The notes: generated by a model from the sequence alone, not told the origin. Shown: positions 1 through 8,219, numbered from the stretch's first letter. The stretch is DNA of 64,000 nucleotides from Bradyrhizobium sp. WD16 (GCF_024181725.1 NZ_CP028908.1:5259501-5323500), one strand, 5' to 3'. Program-made: numbers and translations.

Positions 1-1
1 C

Positions 2-283
2 AAACGCCTGGGCCTGAAATCGACGGCGATCCTATTCGGCGCGCATGGTAAGGCCCTGATTGGGCTGTTCTATGGCTTGGCGGTGCTGGCGTGGTCGGTT
101 GGCGGCTGGATGCTAGACATGTCCGGCCCTTATGCCATCGGGATGCTGGTGATCGCGGCACATCTCGGCTGGCAGGCATGGCGATTCCAGCTTGATCGTC
201 CCGAAGTCAATTTCCGCCTGTTTCTAGCAAATATTCTTACTGGTGCGCTTCTGGCTACCGCCGCGCTTGCCGGAGCCATCTGA
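2..283 (+). CDS. ubiA: 4-hydroxybenzoate polyprenyltransferase, C-terminal fragment (cut by window edge)
   Basis: The frame is open from the first bases and ends at TGA 281-283, so only the last 93 residues are present. UbiA enzymes are integral membrane prenyltransferases that attach the isoprenoid tail to 4-hydroxybenzoate in ubiquinone synthesis. The visible part has the family's 'LKSTAILFG' segment after the second aspartate motif, then hydrophobic helices and the 'HLGWQAW' and 'NFRLFLAN' segments typical of the C-terminus. The aspartate motifs lie outside the window. It is unclear whether this gene is chromosomal or cargo of the adjacent ICE. Confidence 0.8.
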   Translation, partial: KRLGLKSTAILFGAHGKALIGLFYGLAVLAWSVGGWMLDMSGPYAIGMLVIAAHLGWQAWRFQLDRPEVNFRLFLANILTGALLATAALAGAI

Positions 284-376
284 AGCCACGTTCACTCCGT
301 CCCGCGAAATGGATTCGATTCCCGGCCTTTCCGATCTCGAGAGTACCCAGCGAAACATCTATGTCAGTTATTGTGG

Positions 377-676
377 TCAGTGCCGCGTCGATCGCGCCTT
401 AGACGCCGCCCGTTCCAGTATCTTGCGGTAGCCAGTCTTGGTCATCCACCGCGCGCGGGCAAGGTGGCTTTCCCAGCATGTCCGGGCTCGACCTGATGCC
501 GATTTCGGATCGCGGTGCAAAACGATGCGAGCCGCCTCTGTCCAGTCGGCTCCATCCATCTCAGCATCGAGCAATCGCAGATACGTGACGAAGTGTCGTT
601 CGTCGTAGACCGTGATCTCCGGTTCGCTGGGAGCGAGATCGTCGACATCGGGATCGAGTTCGGGGCGTATCCGCAT
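377..676 (-). CDS. Short DUF2285-domain protein of the ICE
   Basis: A 99-residue protein with an acidic N-terminus and the pattern 'YLRLLDAEMDGADWTEAAR' followed by 'WESHLARARWMTKTGYRKIL'. This aligns by eye with the C-terminal DUF2285 domain of the ICE protein at 11128-11917 ('LRALDGRTDGASYRKIAE' ... 'GGYRDLL'), so it looks like a stand-alone DUF2285 unit. DUF2285 proteins accompany ICE transfer and replication genes in alphaproteobacteria and are thought to bind DNA or regulate excision. It is divergent from the XRE gene at 886, sharing a 209-bp intergenic region with a strong palindrome. Exact function unknown. Confidence 0.7.
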   Translation of the reverse strand: MRIRPELDPDVDDLAPSEPEITVYDERHFVTYLRLLDAEMDGADWTEAARIVLHRDPKSASGRARTCWESHLARARWMTKTGYRKILERAASKARSTRH

Positions 677-832
677 CGGATGGCCCTCCTTTTGACAGTA
701 CAGCGGCCCGAAAGGAATAGTTCAACAGCTCTTCAATTTTGAGACAAACAGCTTGGTGAGCCACGGCTCTTTGCGGCAGCGGGCTGGAATTCATCGTTTG
801 GCCGAGCGGATCCATAGCACGTTTCAGCACGA

Positions 833-867
833 ATCGGAATGATCGTTCCTGGAACGATCATTCCGAT
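833..867. promoter_or_regulatory. Perfect 17-bp-arm palindrome upstream of XRE gene (probable operator)
   Basis: Left arm ATCGGAATGATCGTTCC (833-849), one spacer base (850), right arm the exact reverse complement (851-867). It ends 18 bp before the XRE regulator start and lies between divergent genes. This is consistent with an operator for the XRE protein or another dimeric regulator. A transcriptional hairpin is less likely because no T-run follows. Confidence 0.65.
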
Positions 868-885
868 ACAGGCCCTCATATCGCC

Positions 886-1107
886 ATGGATCTCAAGGAG
901 GTTATGGCGGTCAATCTGCGTCGGCTGCGCCATGACAAGCAAATGACGCAGGAAGAGCTTGCTGACCAGTCCGGCCTGAGCGCGCGCTATATCGGCGCGA
1001 TCGAGCGCGCCGACGTTTCCGCCAGCGTCACGGTTCTTGGGCAGATTGCTGAGGCGCTTGGGATTGAGCCGGGCGAGCTTCTGAAGGAATTAGCCAGATC
1101 GCGCTGA
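886..1107 (+). CDS. XRE-family helix-turn-helix transcriptional regulator
   Basis: A 73-residue protein that is almost entirely one HTH_3/XRE domain: 'MTQEELADQSGLSARYIGAIER' spans the helix-turn-helix and 'GQIAEALGIEPGELL' the last helices. Small XRE proteins of this kind sit beside DUF2285 and LysR genes in rhizobial ICEs and probably control element genes. A second ATG at 904 is preceded closely by AAGGAGG, but the 'MDLKEVMAVNLRRLR' N-terminus is usual for the family, so 886 was chosen. Its 3' end overlaps the convergent LysR gene by 18 bp. The palindrome at 833-867 is its likely operator. Confidence 0.85.
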   Translation: MDLKEVMAVNLRRLRHDKQMTQEELADQSGLSARYIGAIERADVSASVTVLGQIAEALGIEPGELLKELARSR

Positions 1108-2031
1108 TTTGCTTATCTCGGTGGCGAGATCGAGCAGATTCCTGAGGGCCGGATCGCGATTATGCGGCGACCAGACCGCGCTGAATCTGGCCCGGTCCGG
1201 CTCGTCGGCGATAGGTCGGAACAGGACACCAGGAAACGGGACGTGAGACGCGGCTTCGCTCGTCAGCGTGATCCCCTCGCCATCTGCAACCATGTGCATC
1301 AGCGTGTCTCGACCGACATCGCACCGACGAATGCGTGGCGACTTCTCTCGCTCGACGAGTCTGCGAACGATATGGTCCTGGACTTGCGGACCGGCGCCGC
1401 TTTGTCGGACCAGGAAAGTTTCTGCGGCAAGGTCGCGCCACGTGAGACGCTTCATGCACGCCAATGGATGGCCCTGCGACAGCACGGCCATCAAGGCTTC
1501 CGACCATAGCTGTCGTGAATGGCAGTCGGGCACGTCCACGGCCCCAACCACGAAGGCGATGTCCAACTTGGCCTCGCGGACCTGACGAATAATCTCGTCG
1601 GTGCGTCCCTCGAAGATAGCGAGTTCAATTTCCGGACGTTCTTCCCGATGCCGACGGCGCAGATCGGCCAGGAACCCCGAACCGATCGAAGACAAGAGCC
1701 CGATCGACAGGCGACCAACCGCGCCGTTCATGACCGCCCCTGCGGTCTTGATCGCAAGATCAAGGTGGCCAATTCCAGCGGCGACCTCGGTAGTGAAATT
1801 GCGCCCAGCGTCGGTCAGACGGACGCCACGGTGGCGGCGCTCGAACAGAACGACACCAAGATCCTCCTCCAATGCCTTGATCCTGGTGCTCACGCTCGAC
1901 TGACTGACGCCGAGGGCATTCGCAGCGTGGCGGAAGTTGAGATATTCGGCAACGGCAAGCGTCTGAATGAGTGACGCGAGAGGAATGCGTGACCCTAGCG
2001 AGATCGGCATTCCCCATTGGCGGTCAATCAT
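1090..2031 (-). CDS. LysR-family transcriptional regulator (ICE-associated)
   Basis: A 313-residue LysR protein with an N-terminal winged HTH ('FRHAANALGVSQSSVSTRIKALEEDLG') and a periplasmic-binding-like effector domain to the C-terminus. An upstream frame extends to 2160 but that extension is arginine-rich and unlike LysR N-termini; Met at 2031 gives the usual length, with 2010 as an alternative. LysR genes of this type are often found next to XRE and DUF2285 genes at the distal end of trb operons in ICEs, but here the trb operon is missing. The effector is not predictable from sequence. Confidence 0.85.
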   Translation of the reverse strand: MIDRQWGMPISLGSRIPLASLIQTLAVAEYLNFRHAANALGVSQSSVSTRIKALEEDLGVVLFERRHRGVRLTDAGRNFTTEVAAGIGHLDLAIKTAGAVMNGAVGRLSIGLLSSIGSGFLADLRRRHREERPEIELAIFEGRTDEIIRQVREAKLDIAFVVGAVDVPDCHSRQLWSEALMAVLSQGHPLACMKRLTWRDLAAETFLVRQSGAGPQVQDHIVRRLVEREKSPRIRRCDVGRDTLMHMVADGEGITLTSEAASHVPFPGVLFRPIADEPDRARFSAVWSPHNRDPALRNLLDLATEISKSARSG

Positions 2032-2303
2032 TGGTGCTGTATGCCGCCGTCGTCGCATGGGTTCCAACCGCGCCGTTAATCGTTGTGAACTACGCCCCTG
2101 TCGGAGACCAGAATCCGGTGAACCGCTTGTCCCAGGCGGCTGCGTGCAAGGATGCGACAAGCCGACGATTAGAGGCCGGTCGGAAGGCGAAGTAAGAGCC
2201 GTGTTGCACGATCAACGACCGACTTCCTAACCGGGCAAAGCGACGACAAACAGCACAGGCGATGCCAACACCGAGCAACGATAGGAGATAACGCTTATCG
2301 TGA

Positions 2304-3551
2304 TCATCTGCCTTCAACAATGTCCGCTGCTATGGCGCGGGCTTCGTCAACCGTAAAGTGGCCGGAGATTTCGCCAGCCCCTCCGTCGATCCCAGCGCGA
2401 ATAGTCAGCACGGACATCACCCGTCCATCCACCAGCATAGCCAAGCGGTGACCGATGTTGTTGCGCGTGACCACCGCCAGCCGGCTGGCCCCCTCCGGTG
2501 TGAGGCGGAATCTGACGACAGGCCCGCCTTGCTGATTTACGATTGCTTCCGCATCGACGACCATATCGCCTGAGATGACAATCTCGGGCTCCAGCGAGAC
2601 GGTGCTGCCCTTCGTCGCGACCCCGCCACGTTCATCCACAAGGCGCATGGTCAATCCCCGGACGGATTTAGCCGCCTGCGCAATGACCGGCGCTGGTGCG
2701 TCCTGCGTTGCGGACGCTGCGTAACCGGTTCCCAACGAAAGCATAGCAACAAGGACAGCGCCCAAGAGCCGCCAGGATTTATCAGGTCGAACGTGTTTCA
2801 ACATCGCAATTCTCTCCTCTAGAGGGTGGATTGTCCGGGCAGGCCACGAGCATCCCAATGGCACAGAGGCCGAACTTTGGGTTTTCAGCATGGCGTTGGC
2901 GTAGATGCGCCGCTTATGCGGAAACTGAGCAATTACATCCGCGTCGCACGCGAGTTCCTGGTCGAGGCGGGCTAGATGTGCGGCGAGATGCACCAGCGGA
3001 TTGAACCAGCCGAGGCATTGGATCAAGGTGATCAACCCAGTAACTACTGGGTCGCCGCAAGCGACATGTGTCCGCTCGTGAACAAGGATCATCTGCTGTT
3101 CATCAGGTGTGAACCGCTTTTCGAAGTCCCACGGCAGGACAACTTGCGGGAAGACAACGCCGACGACCGCAGGACCGGCTGTGCCTGCCTTTGCACGTCG
3201 AATGAAACGCTGCTGGCTTGCAATCACCCACAAAAGACTTACGACCACTCCGACCACCCAAATCGTGAGGATTAGGCCCGCATGATCGGCAGAGTTCCCC
3301 GTTGAATTGCTCCAAGCGACCACCGCTGCGACCGGCGAGAATGCCACATTCAGCGATGGAGACGACGGGAACACATCAGGCGCGATGGGCAGAGAAGCGC
3401 CGAGGAGCGCAGCCGGAGTAATGAGCCACAGCTGATACGCGACACGTGCACCGAACCATCTGCGGACCGGTTTTCGCAAGACGACCGCCAATATAATCGC
3501 GACGGAGACTGCGAGCGTGGCTTTGATCAGCAGAATAAGGATGTCACTCAT
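2304..3551 (-). CDS. BlaR1-like M56-family membrane metalloprotease with SecDF-P1-like C-terminus
   Basis: A 415-residue membrane protein: several N-terminal transmembrane segments, then a zinc site HERTH (about residues 158-162) and the downstream 'DQELACDADV' segment that supplies the third ligand in M56 peptidases. After another transmembrane segment the C-terminal part ('VRFRLTPEGASRLAVVTRNN') resembles the SecDF P1-head fold, not the penicillin-binding sensor domain of classical BlaR1. BlaR1/MecR1 proteins cleave or trigger inactivation of the partner repressor BlaI. The start overlaps the end of the blaI-like gene by 8 bp, so the two are translationally coupled. No beta-lactamase lies beside them; the inducing signal is unknown. 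Confidence 0.85.
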   Translation of the reverse strand: MSDILILLIKATLAVSVAIILAVVLRKPVRRWFGARVAYQLWLITPAALLGASLPIAPDVFPSSPSLNVAFSPVAAVVAWSNSTGNSADHAGLILTIWVVGVVVSLLWVIASQQRFIRRAKAGTAGPAVVGVVFPQVVLPWDFEKRFTPDEQQMILVHERTHVACGDPVVTGLITLIQCLGWFNPLVHLAAHLARLDQELACDADVIAQFPHKRRIYANAMLKTQSSASVPLGCSWPARTIHPLEERIAMLKHVRPDKSWRLLGAVLVAMLSLGTGYAASATQDAPAPVIAQAAKSVRGLTMRLVDERGGVATKGSTVSLEPEIVISGDMVVDAEAIVNQQGGPVVRFRLTPEGASRLAVVTRNNIGHRLAMLVDGRVMSVLTIRAGIDGGAGEISGHFTVDEARAIAADIVEGR

Positions 3552-3906
3552 TTTCCAGCGCCTTGATGAGAGCCTTGAGGCGCGCGATATCATCCGCGTC
3601 GAGTTTGCGATGTTCAGCGAAATGCGCTACCAGCGGTGCGATTCGGCCTCCGAATAGACGGTCCAACAAACCCTGGCTTTCTGCGAGGGTATAGTCCGAC
3701 CGCGCCACGACGGCGCTATACTCGTAGCGGCCAGCGTTCCTCGCCGACCGGATGTGCCCCTTTTTGAGGAGGCGATTGATCAGGGTCTTGACCGTCGCGA
3801 GCGCCCATTCTTGGGCTGCTACTTCGGCCACGATCTCATCCACTGTCAGGGAGCCTCTGCGCCACAGCGCCTCCATGATATGGCTTTCCGCCGCAGTAAT
3901 TTGCAT
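3544..3906 (-). CDS. BlaI/MecI/CopY-family transcriptional repressor
   Basis: A 120-residue protein with the family winged-helix ('LTVDEIVAEVAAQEWALATVKTLINRL' region) and C-terminal dimerisation helices. Met at 3906 fits the canonical 'ITAAESHIMEALW' N-terminus; the frame extends upstream without family similarity. It heads a two-gene operon with the M56 protease, the standard sensor/repressor pair. TTAC/GTAA dyads directly upstream are the probable autoregulatory operator. The pair occupies the position after rlxS where traG/virD4 would normally begin. Confidence 0.88.
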   Translation of the reverse strand: MQITAAESHIMEALWRRGSLTVDEIVAEVAAQEWALATVKTLINRLLKKGHIRSARNAGRYEYSAVVARSDYTLAESQGLLDRLFGGRIAPLVAHFAEHRKLDADDIARLKALIKALENE

Positions 3907-3907
3907 A

Positions 3908-3947
3908 AATTTACACCCGTAATTCGTCGCTAAAATTACACATGTAA
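3908..3947. promoter_or_regulatory. Probable BlaI operator: two TTAC/GTAA dyads
   Basis: TTAC-ACCC-GTAA at 3911-3922 and TTACA-CA-TGTAA at 3936-3947, in an AT-rich stretch immediately upstream of the blaI-like start at 3906. BlaI/MecI repressors bind TACA/TGTA dyads, so the spacing and location fit autoregulation of the blaI-blaR1 operon. Both dyads are read directly; binding is inferred. Confidence 0.65.
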
Positions 3948-4014
3948 ATTCTCTTGTCAACGAGGGTAGCTGACTTTCGAGCCTGCTCCTCATACTCCGC
4001 GCCGAGCATGGCGC

Positions 4015-6066
4015 TCACAGCCCTAGCTCCTGCTGCCGCCCCAATTGCCACGACACCGATCCGCCACGGACGATGCCCGAGACCTCGCGACCAAGCCGGC
4101 GGTCGATGACCGGCCGCCACGGGACAAGTGTGAACTCGTGGGACTTCTCGACGATCGCGAACTTGCCGCTCGATAGCTGCATGGTCCCAGTGAATGCACC
4201 GCTGACGGTCTCGCCATCGGCAGCGGTTCGGAACGGCAGCGCCTTCTTCGCCGCCATTTCTTCGCCAACGCGGGCGACCTCACGCTCTTGCAGCGCGGCG
4301 ATCAGGTTGCGCCGATAAGCGACGCGGCCGTCGGACTGACGGACAGCATCGCCGTGATCGATCAGTGCCTCGCGCCGGCGCGCCATCGCCTCGCGCACCT
4401 GGTTGCCAAATCCTGACGACGACAGGTCGGACACACCCACACCAACCAGCCGCCGGTCGAGCCAGGTCGCGCCGTCCGATCCGATCTGGTGTTCGAGGTC
4501 GAGGGTCGAGAGGATACGGATATTGGCGCGGGCATTGCGCCCTGAATCATAGGCAGCAGCCCGCTCCTCGAAATCTGCCGGGATACGCCAATGATCGGCG
4601 TCGATCCGCTCGGCGATGCCGGCGCGGCGCAACGCCTCCAGCCGATGGACATGGGCATCAACGAAGCCCTCATAGTCACCGTTCGGCACGCGCCCATCGA
4701 ACCGCGCCTGTTCCAGATGGCGGCTCGGCCGATAGAGGCCGTCTTCGACCATGCCGGCGATGGCGCGATCGGATGGTCGGCCGGTGCTCTCCGCCGGCCC
4801 GATCTCGATGATGCTGCCAATCCTGGCGTCCTCGACGTGCGCCGGGTCGATGCCGGAGACATGATGCGTGCGTCCGTCGATGCCATCGACCACCAGCGTC
4901 AGGTTCTCACCCAGTTCGTCGGAGAGATACTTGTCGATGACGCGGCCAAGGACCGGCGTCGCTGGCGCGGCATCGTGAATCTGGAAGCTCATCGGGTCGC
5001 GCTCGGTCCCTTCGGCCCGGAGTGCCTTCTGCATGGTGCGGATGATATCGCCGCGCTCGCCCATCTCGCGCAGGGTCGGCTCCAGCCGTTCGCCCAATTC
5101 CCAGACGCCGGGCGCATGCTCAGTGGCGAGGCCCATGTCGCCGAGCTTGCCAAGACGGCGCAGGCGCATCGTCCGATCGGACTGGCCGCGCAGGCCGCCC
5201 GGCTCTTGACGCAGCTCGATGAAGCGGTCCTCGGCTTCTGCGATCAAAGCCCGGTCGATGCGAGTGAACCGGTCCTGGTCGATCTCCACCATGAGCTTGC
5301 GGCGCTGCTCGATCTCGGTGACGGGGCCGAGTTCCAGCGTCGCCAGTTCGCTTGCCCGCTCACGAATGCCATTGGCGAGATAGTCGCCATTGATGACGAG
5401 ATCCTCGCCGAGCGCATCGCGACCATTGACGATGACATGGACATGCGGATGGCCGGTGTTGTGGTGATTGGCGGCCACCCAATCAAGCTTGGTCCCAAGA
5501 TCGGCTTCGACCTGCGCCATGAGTTCGCGGGTGTAGCCGTTGAGATCGGCGAGATCGCCGGCATCTTCCGGCGAAACGATGAACCGGAACTGGTGGCGAT
5601 CATCCTGGCCGCGATCGAGAAACGCCTGGCCATCAGCGCGGTCCTCCGTCGCCGAATAGAGCTGGCCGCGCACACCGTCGCGCGATGTGCCGTCGCGTTG
5701 GATATAGCGCAGGTGCGCGGCGGCCTTTCCGCTCTTGCCCGCGCGCCGGACGGAACGGGATTTGACGATGACACGGCGGCTGCCGGGTTGGCGGTGGCTC
5801 CAGCCGTTCGACAGGTTGCGGGCGCGCACAAAAGATGCGCCACGCCCTCGCTGCACGCCCCGGCCGGAGGCGACAGTAAGCGTGCCCTTCGCCGCGTGTC
5901 CGGGACCGCCGCCCTTCGCGGATCGGCTTCGGCCGGACGTCGCTTGCTGCTGGCGCGTGACCTTCCGCACCTTGCTGAGGAAGCTCTTGGCTTGTCCGCC
6001 TTTCCCGCCGCCAGATCGGACGCGGCCCGGCTTCGGCCGGAAGCGATTTTCGTCGTCGTCGCTCAT
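4015..6066 (-). CDS. rlxS: Relaxase/mobilization nuclease (RlxS type, DUF3363)
   Basis: A 683-residue relaxase. The basic, glycine-rich N-terminus is followed by 'LRYIQRDG' (candidate catalytic tyrosine about residue 121) and the histidine motif 'HHNTGHPHVHVIVNG' (about 201-215) that coordinates metal in relaxases; the rest corresponds to the DUF3363 region. The enzyme nicks oriT and leads the transferred strand of the ICE. It is the last gene of the repA-parA-traF transfer operon. Usually traG/virD4 and trbB-I follow; here blaI-blaR1 does, so transfer would need secretion genes supplied elsewhere. Length and motifs appear intact. Confidence 0.9.
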   Translation of the reverse strand: MSDDDENRFRPKPGRVRSGGGKGGQAKSFLSKVRKVTRQQQATSGRSRSAKGGGPGHAAKGTLTVASGRGVQRGRGASFVRARNLSNGWSHRQPGSRRVIVKSRSVRRAGKSGKAAAHLRYIQRDGTSRDGVRGQLYSATEDRADGQAFLDRGQDDRHQFRFIVSPEDAGDLADLNGYTRELMAQVEADLGTKLDWVAANHHNTGHPHVHVIVNGRDALGEDLVINGDYLANGIRERASELATLELGPVTEIEQRRKLMVEIDQDRFTRIDRALIAEAEDRFIELRQEPGGLRGQSDRTMRLRRLGKLGDMGLATEHAPGVWELGERLEPTLREMGERGDIIRTMQKALRAEGTERDPMSFQIHDAAPATPVLGRVIDKYLSDELGENLTLVVDGIDGRTHHVSGIDPAHVEDARIGSIIEIGPAESTGRPSDRAIAGMVEDGLYRPSRHLEQARFDGRVPNGDYEGFVDAHVHRLEALRRAGIAERIDADHWRIPADFEERAAAYDSGRNARANIRILSTLDLEHQIGSDGATWLDRRLVGVGVSDLSSSGFGNQVREAMARRREALIDHGDAVRQSDGRVAYRRNLIAALQEREVARVGEEMAAKKALPFRTAADGETVSGAFTGTMQLSSGKFAIVEKSHEFTLVPWRPVIDRRLGREVSGIVRGGSVSWQLGRQQELGL

Positions 6067-6147
6067 GGCCGTCGATCTGTTCGAAACCGACGATTACGGG
6101 CAGGAGTGCCGCGAGAAGCGCAGGAAGTGCTGGCTTTGCCGCGCCTC

Positions 6148-6210
6148 GCGGCACCATGACGGCCCGAAGACGGTGCCGCCCCAAACAGTGTGCAGACAAG
6201 GGCTTGCCCT
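6148..6210. other. Candidate oriT region upstream of rlxS (low confidence)
   Basis: The 292-bp gap between the transglycosylase and rlxS genes contains an 8-bp inverted repeat GCGGCACC/GGTGCCGC (6148-6155 and 6172-6179) and, 20 bp further, the dyad AGGGC-TT-GCCCT (6199-6210). Inverted repeats beside a short core directly upstream of a relaxase gene are typical of oriT. No exact match to a known nic sequence could be confirmed. Confidence 0.3.
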
Positions 6211-6358
6211 GCGGATCGGCCCCATAGGGTGCCGTCCGCTTTAATCTTGCCCTCCGCCCTTTGCCCCCTTCGTGCCCCTCCTGCTGATGGATGAGACCGT
6301 TGCCAGCCCCATCCGCTGCACACTGAAGTCTCCCGCCGGGCGGACGCGATCACGAGCT

Positions 6359-7066
6359 TCATGGCTGTTGTCTCGCATCCGCTCGCGCAACGAACAGACC
6401 GCCCGACTGCGGCACGATGGCGGACAGGTCGCGCACGGTGACCGCGTTCGGAGTGTCGTCCTTGTGCTCGTCGGTTTGCACGAGAGTGGCCGTCGTCTTG
6501 CTCAAAGGCTGCATGACGAAAAGCGGAGCACGGGTCCAGGAGAGCGGACCGGCGGACGCAATCATGACCGCCCTGGTGGTCTGGCTGCCGCTGATGATCG
6601 GCGTAAGAGCCGCGACATAAGCACGGGTCTCCGGTGGAAGTGGGCGGCCCTTCAGGGCCTCCTCGTAGCGCCCGGGACCGGCGTTGTAAGCCGCTATCCA
6701 CTCCGGCGAGCCGTAGCGGTCGAACAACTCGCGGATATAGGCCGCGCCCGCCACGATGTTGTCGTGCGGGTCGTAAGGATCGTCACCCAGACGGTAGCGC
6801 ACGCGTAGCTCGGCCCAGGTCTCCGGCATGATCTGCATCAGCCCGATCGCCCCTTTTGGCGAGAGGGCACGTGGATCACCGTCACTCTCGGCGCGCATCA
6901 CCGCGCGAATCCAGGCGGCGGGAAGCTCGAAGCGCTGTGCCGCTTCGGCGATGTGATCACTATCGAGATCGCGCGCAGACGGGTGAGCGACGGGCTTCGT
7001 CTGCGCCAGCGCAATCGCCGGGATCGCAACGCCGTAAAGCAAGCCTGAGAGAAGAATGACCGCCAT
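6359..7066 (-). CDS. Lytic transglycosylase (VirB1-like) of the transfer operon
   Basis: A 235-residue protein with a hydrophobic signal peptide (about residues 1-23, ending 'AIALAQ') and an SLT domain: 'AVMRAESDGDPRALSPKGA' with the catalytic glutamate, 'GLMQIMPETW', and 'AAYNAGPGRYEEAL'. These periplasmic enzymes open peptidoglycan for the conjugation apparatus. The frame continues upstream to 7786 over the DUF736 gene, but Met at 7066 gives a proper signal peptide. The C-terminal tail of about 70 residues lies beyond the SLT domain and is not recognised. It lies upstream of rlxS. Confidence 0.88.
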   Translation of the reverse strand: MAVILLSGLLYGVAIPAIALAQTKPVAHPSARDLDSDHIAEAAQRFELPAAWIRAVMRAESDGDPRALSPKGAIGLMQIMPETWAELRVRYRLGDDPYDPHDNIVAGAAYIRELFDRYGSPEWIAAYNAGPGRYEEALKGRPLPPETRAYVAALTPIISGSQTTRAVMIASAGPLSWTRAPLFVMQPLSKTTATLVQTDEHKDDTPNAVTVRDLSAIVPQSGGLFVARADARQQP

Positions 7067-7292
7067 TCGAACAGGCGCGCCTTCTCCACTGCGGCACCAG
7101 CCTGCCAGCGTGCTCGCCGCGGTCAAGGGTACGCGCAATGCGCCGATCTTCGATCGCCCTTGACCTCCGCTGCGCGCGCCGGCCGACCGGTCGTCGAGCG
7201 GGGCGAAGGGATGAGACGGCTTTTCCGCGAACAAAGGGATGACCGATCGTAATGGGATCGCGCTCGCGCGCAGGCTGACGGGTCGCATGATG

Positions 7293-7628
7293 TCACTCCC
7301 GCTCGCCGCGCTTCGGGGCACGGTTCCAATGCAGCGACCAGGACGCGCCGGCATCATCGTCGCGGAACAGGTTGGCGCGGATCGGCTGCGGCAAGGCCGG
7401 GTCATCGATGACGAGCGCGATGTAGTCCCCGGCCCGTTCGCCTGTACGCTTCCAGCCCGCGCCGATCTCCGGCCCTTCCTCGTTGCCGTTGTGGACGCGG
7501 TAGTCCGGCGCGTTGTCGGCATCGGACGGTTCAGCCGGAACGATGGTGATCTCGCGGAAGAGCGTGAAGGTGTGGACGCGCCCGACAAAGCCGGTGGTCT
7601 CGCGCGTGAACTCGCCAATCTGCGGCAT
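7293..7628 (-). CDS. DUF736 family protein (first copy)
   Basis: A 111-residue DUF736 protein: 'MPQIGEFTRETTGFVGRV' at the start, 'PDYRVHNG', 'GAGWKRTGERAGDYIAL' and 'IRANLF' are the family landmarks. The start at 7628 has GGAGG six bases upstream. DUF736 genes accompany rlxS/traF operons in ICEs; their biochemical role is unknown. A second DUF736 gene is at 13431-13745. The 226 bp between this gene and the transglycosylase hold no recognisable gene. Confidence 0.88.
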   Translation of the reverse strand: MPQIGEFTRETTGFVGRVHTFTLFREITIVPAEPSDADNAPDYRVHNGNEEGPEIGAGWKRTGERAGDYIALVIDDPALPQPIRANLFRDDDAGASWSLHWNRAPKRGERE

Positions 7629-7673
7629 GTGGAACCTCCGTGAGCTGGTAGTGATTGAACTGTGGCGCGGCAC

Positions 7674-8219
7674 TCACCGCGTCGGAGCACGCCAGACGAA
7701 GCGGCCATCACCCTCCTCGTCGGTGTAAATCGGCGTCGCCTTGCCGATGACGGCGCGTGCCGGGATCGGGCCGAAGTAGCGGCCATCCAGGCTGTCGGGC
7801 ACTTCGGGGTTCATCACGAAGAGATCGCCTTGTGCGATCTTCTGGCAACCCTGCCAGACCGGCAGAGGTCGGCCCAATCGGTCGCGATCGAGCGCTTCGC
7901 CGAGCGGCACATGATCGACCGTGATAGCGAGCCCGATGCGACAGACCTCTTGCCCCGGCAGAGCCATGACACGCTTCAAGAGTGGCACGCCATGACCGAT
8001 GTAGCCGCGCTCCACCATGAAGTCGGCGAGCGGCTTGTCGGGCAGGAGCGCGACGAGATCGCCGGTCTCCAGGCTCGGCGTGGGGGCGAGATCGTAGAGG
8101 CCGATCGGAACACTCGCGGATGCGTTCCAGACGAGGCGCAGCGGCGTAGGAATGAACGATGCGACGGCAACGCCCATCACGGAGAAGTACGTCACCATGA
8201 CGTAGCCGAACCGGCTCAT
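7674..8219 (-). CDS. traF: Conjugal transfer signal peptidase TraF (S26 family)
   Basis: A 181-residue protein with an N-terminal transmembrane segment. It has the S26 catalytic serine context 'NASASVPIGLYDL' and the lysine context 'LLKRVMALPGQEVC'. 'DSLDGRYFGPI' is the conserved C-terminal box. TraF processes and cyclises the conjugative pilin TrbC in IncP-type systems. Its start overlaps the DUF2840 stop by 4 bp. TraF being retained without any trbC in the window supports loss of the secretion module. Confidence 0.9.
   Translation of the reverse strand: MSRFGYVMVTYFSVMGVAVASFIPTPLRLVWNASASVPIGLYDLAPTPSLETGDLVALLPDKPLADFMVERGYIGHGVPLLKRVMALPGQEVCRIGLAITVDHVPLGEALDRDRLGRPLPVWQGCQKIAQGDLFVMNPEVPDSLDGRYFGPIPARAVIGKATPIYTDEEGDGRFVWRAPTR

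Noticed and set aside
300-376. tRNA-like TTCGATTCC segment downstream of ubiA
   Set aside because: The flanking bases do not pair as a T-arm and no acceptor or anticodon stem can be found.
4591-6159. 522-codon plus-strand frame opposite rlxS
   Set aside because: Antisense shadow of the relaxase gene; no family features, and the opposite frame has full relaxase motifs.
6359-7786. 475-codon lytic transglycosylase frame
   Set aside because: The upstream half covers the DUF736 gene; the signal peptide defines the start at 7066.
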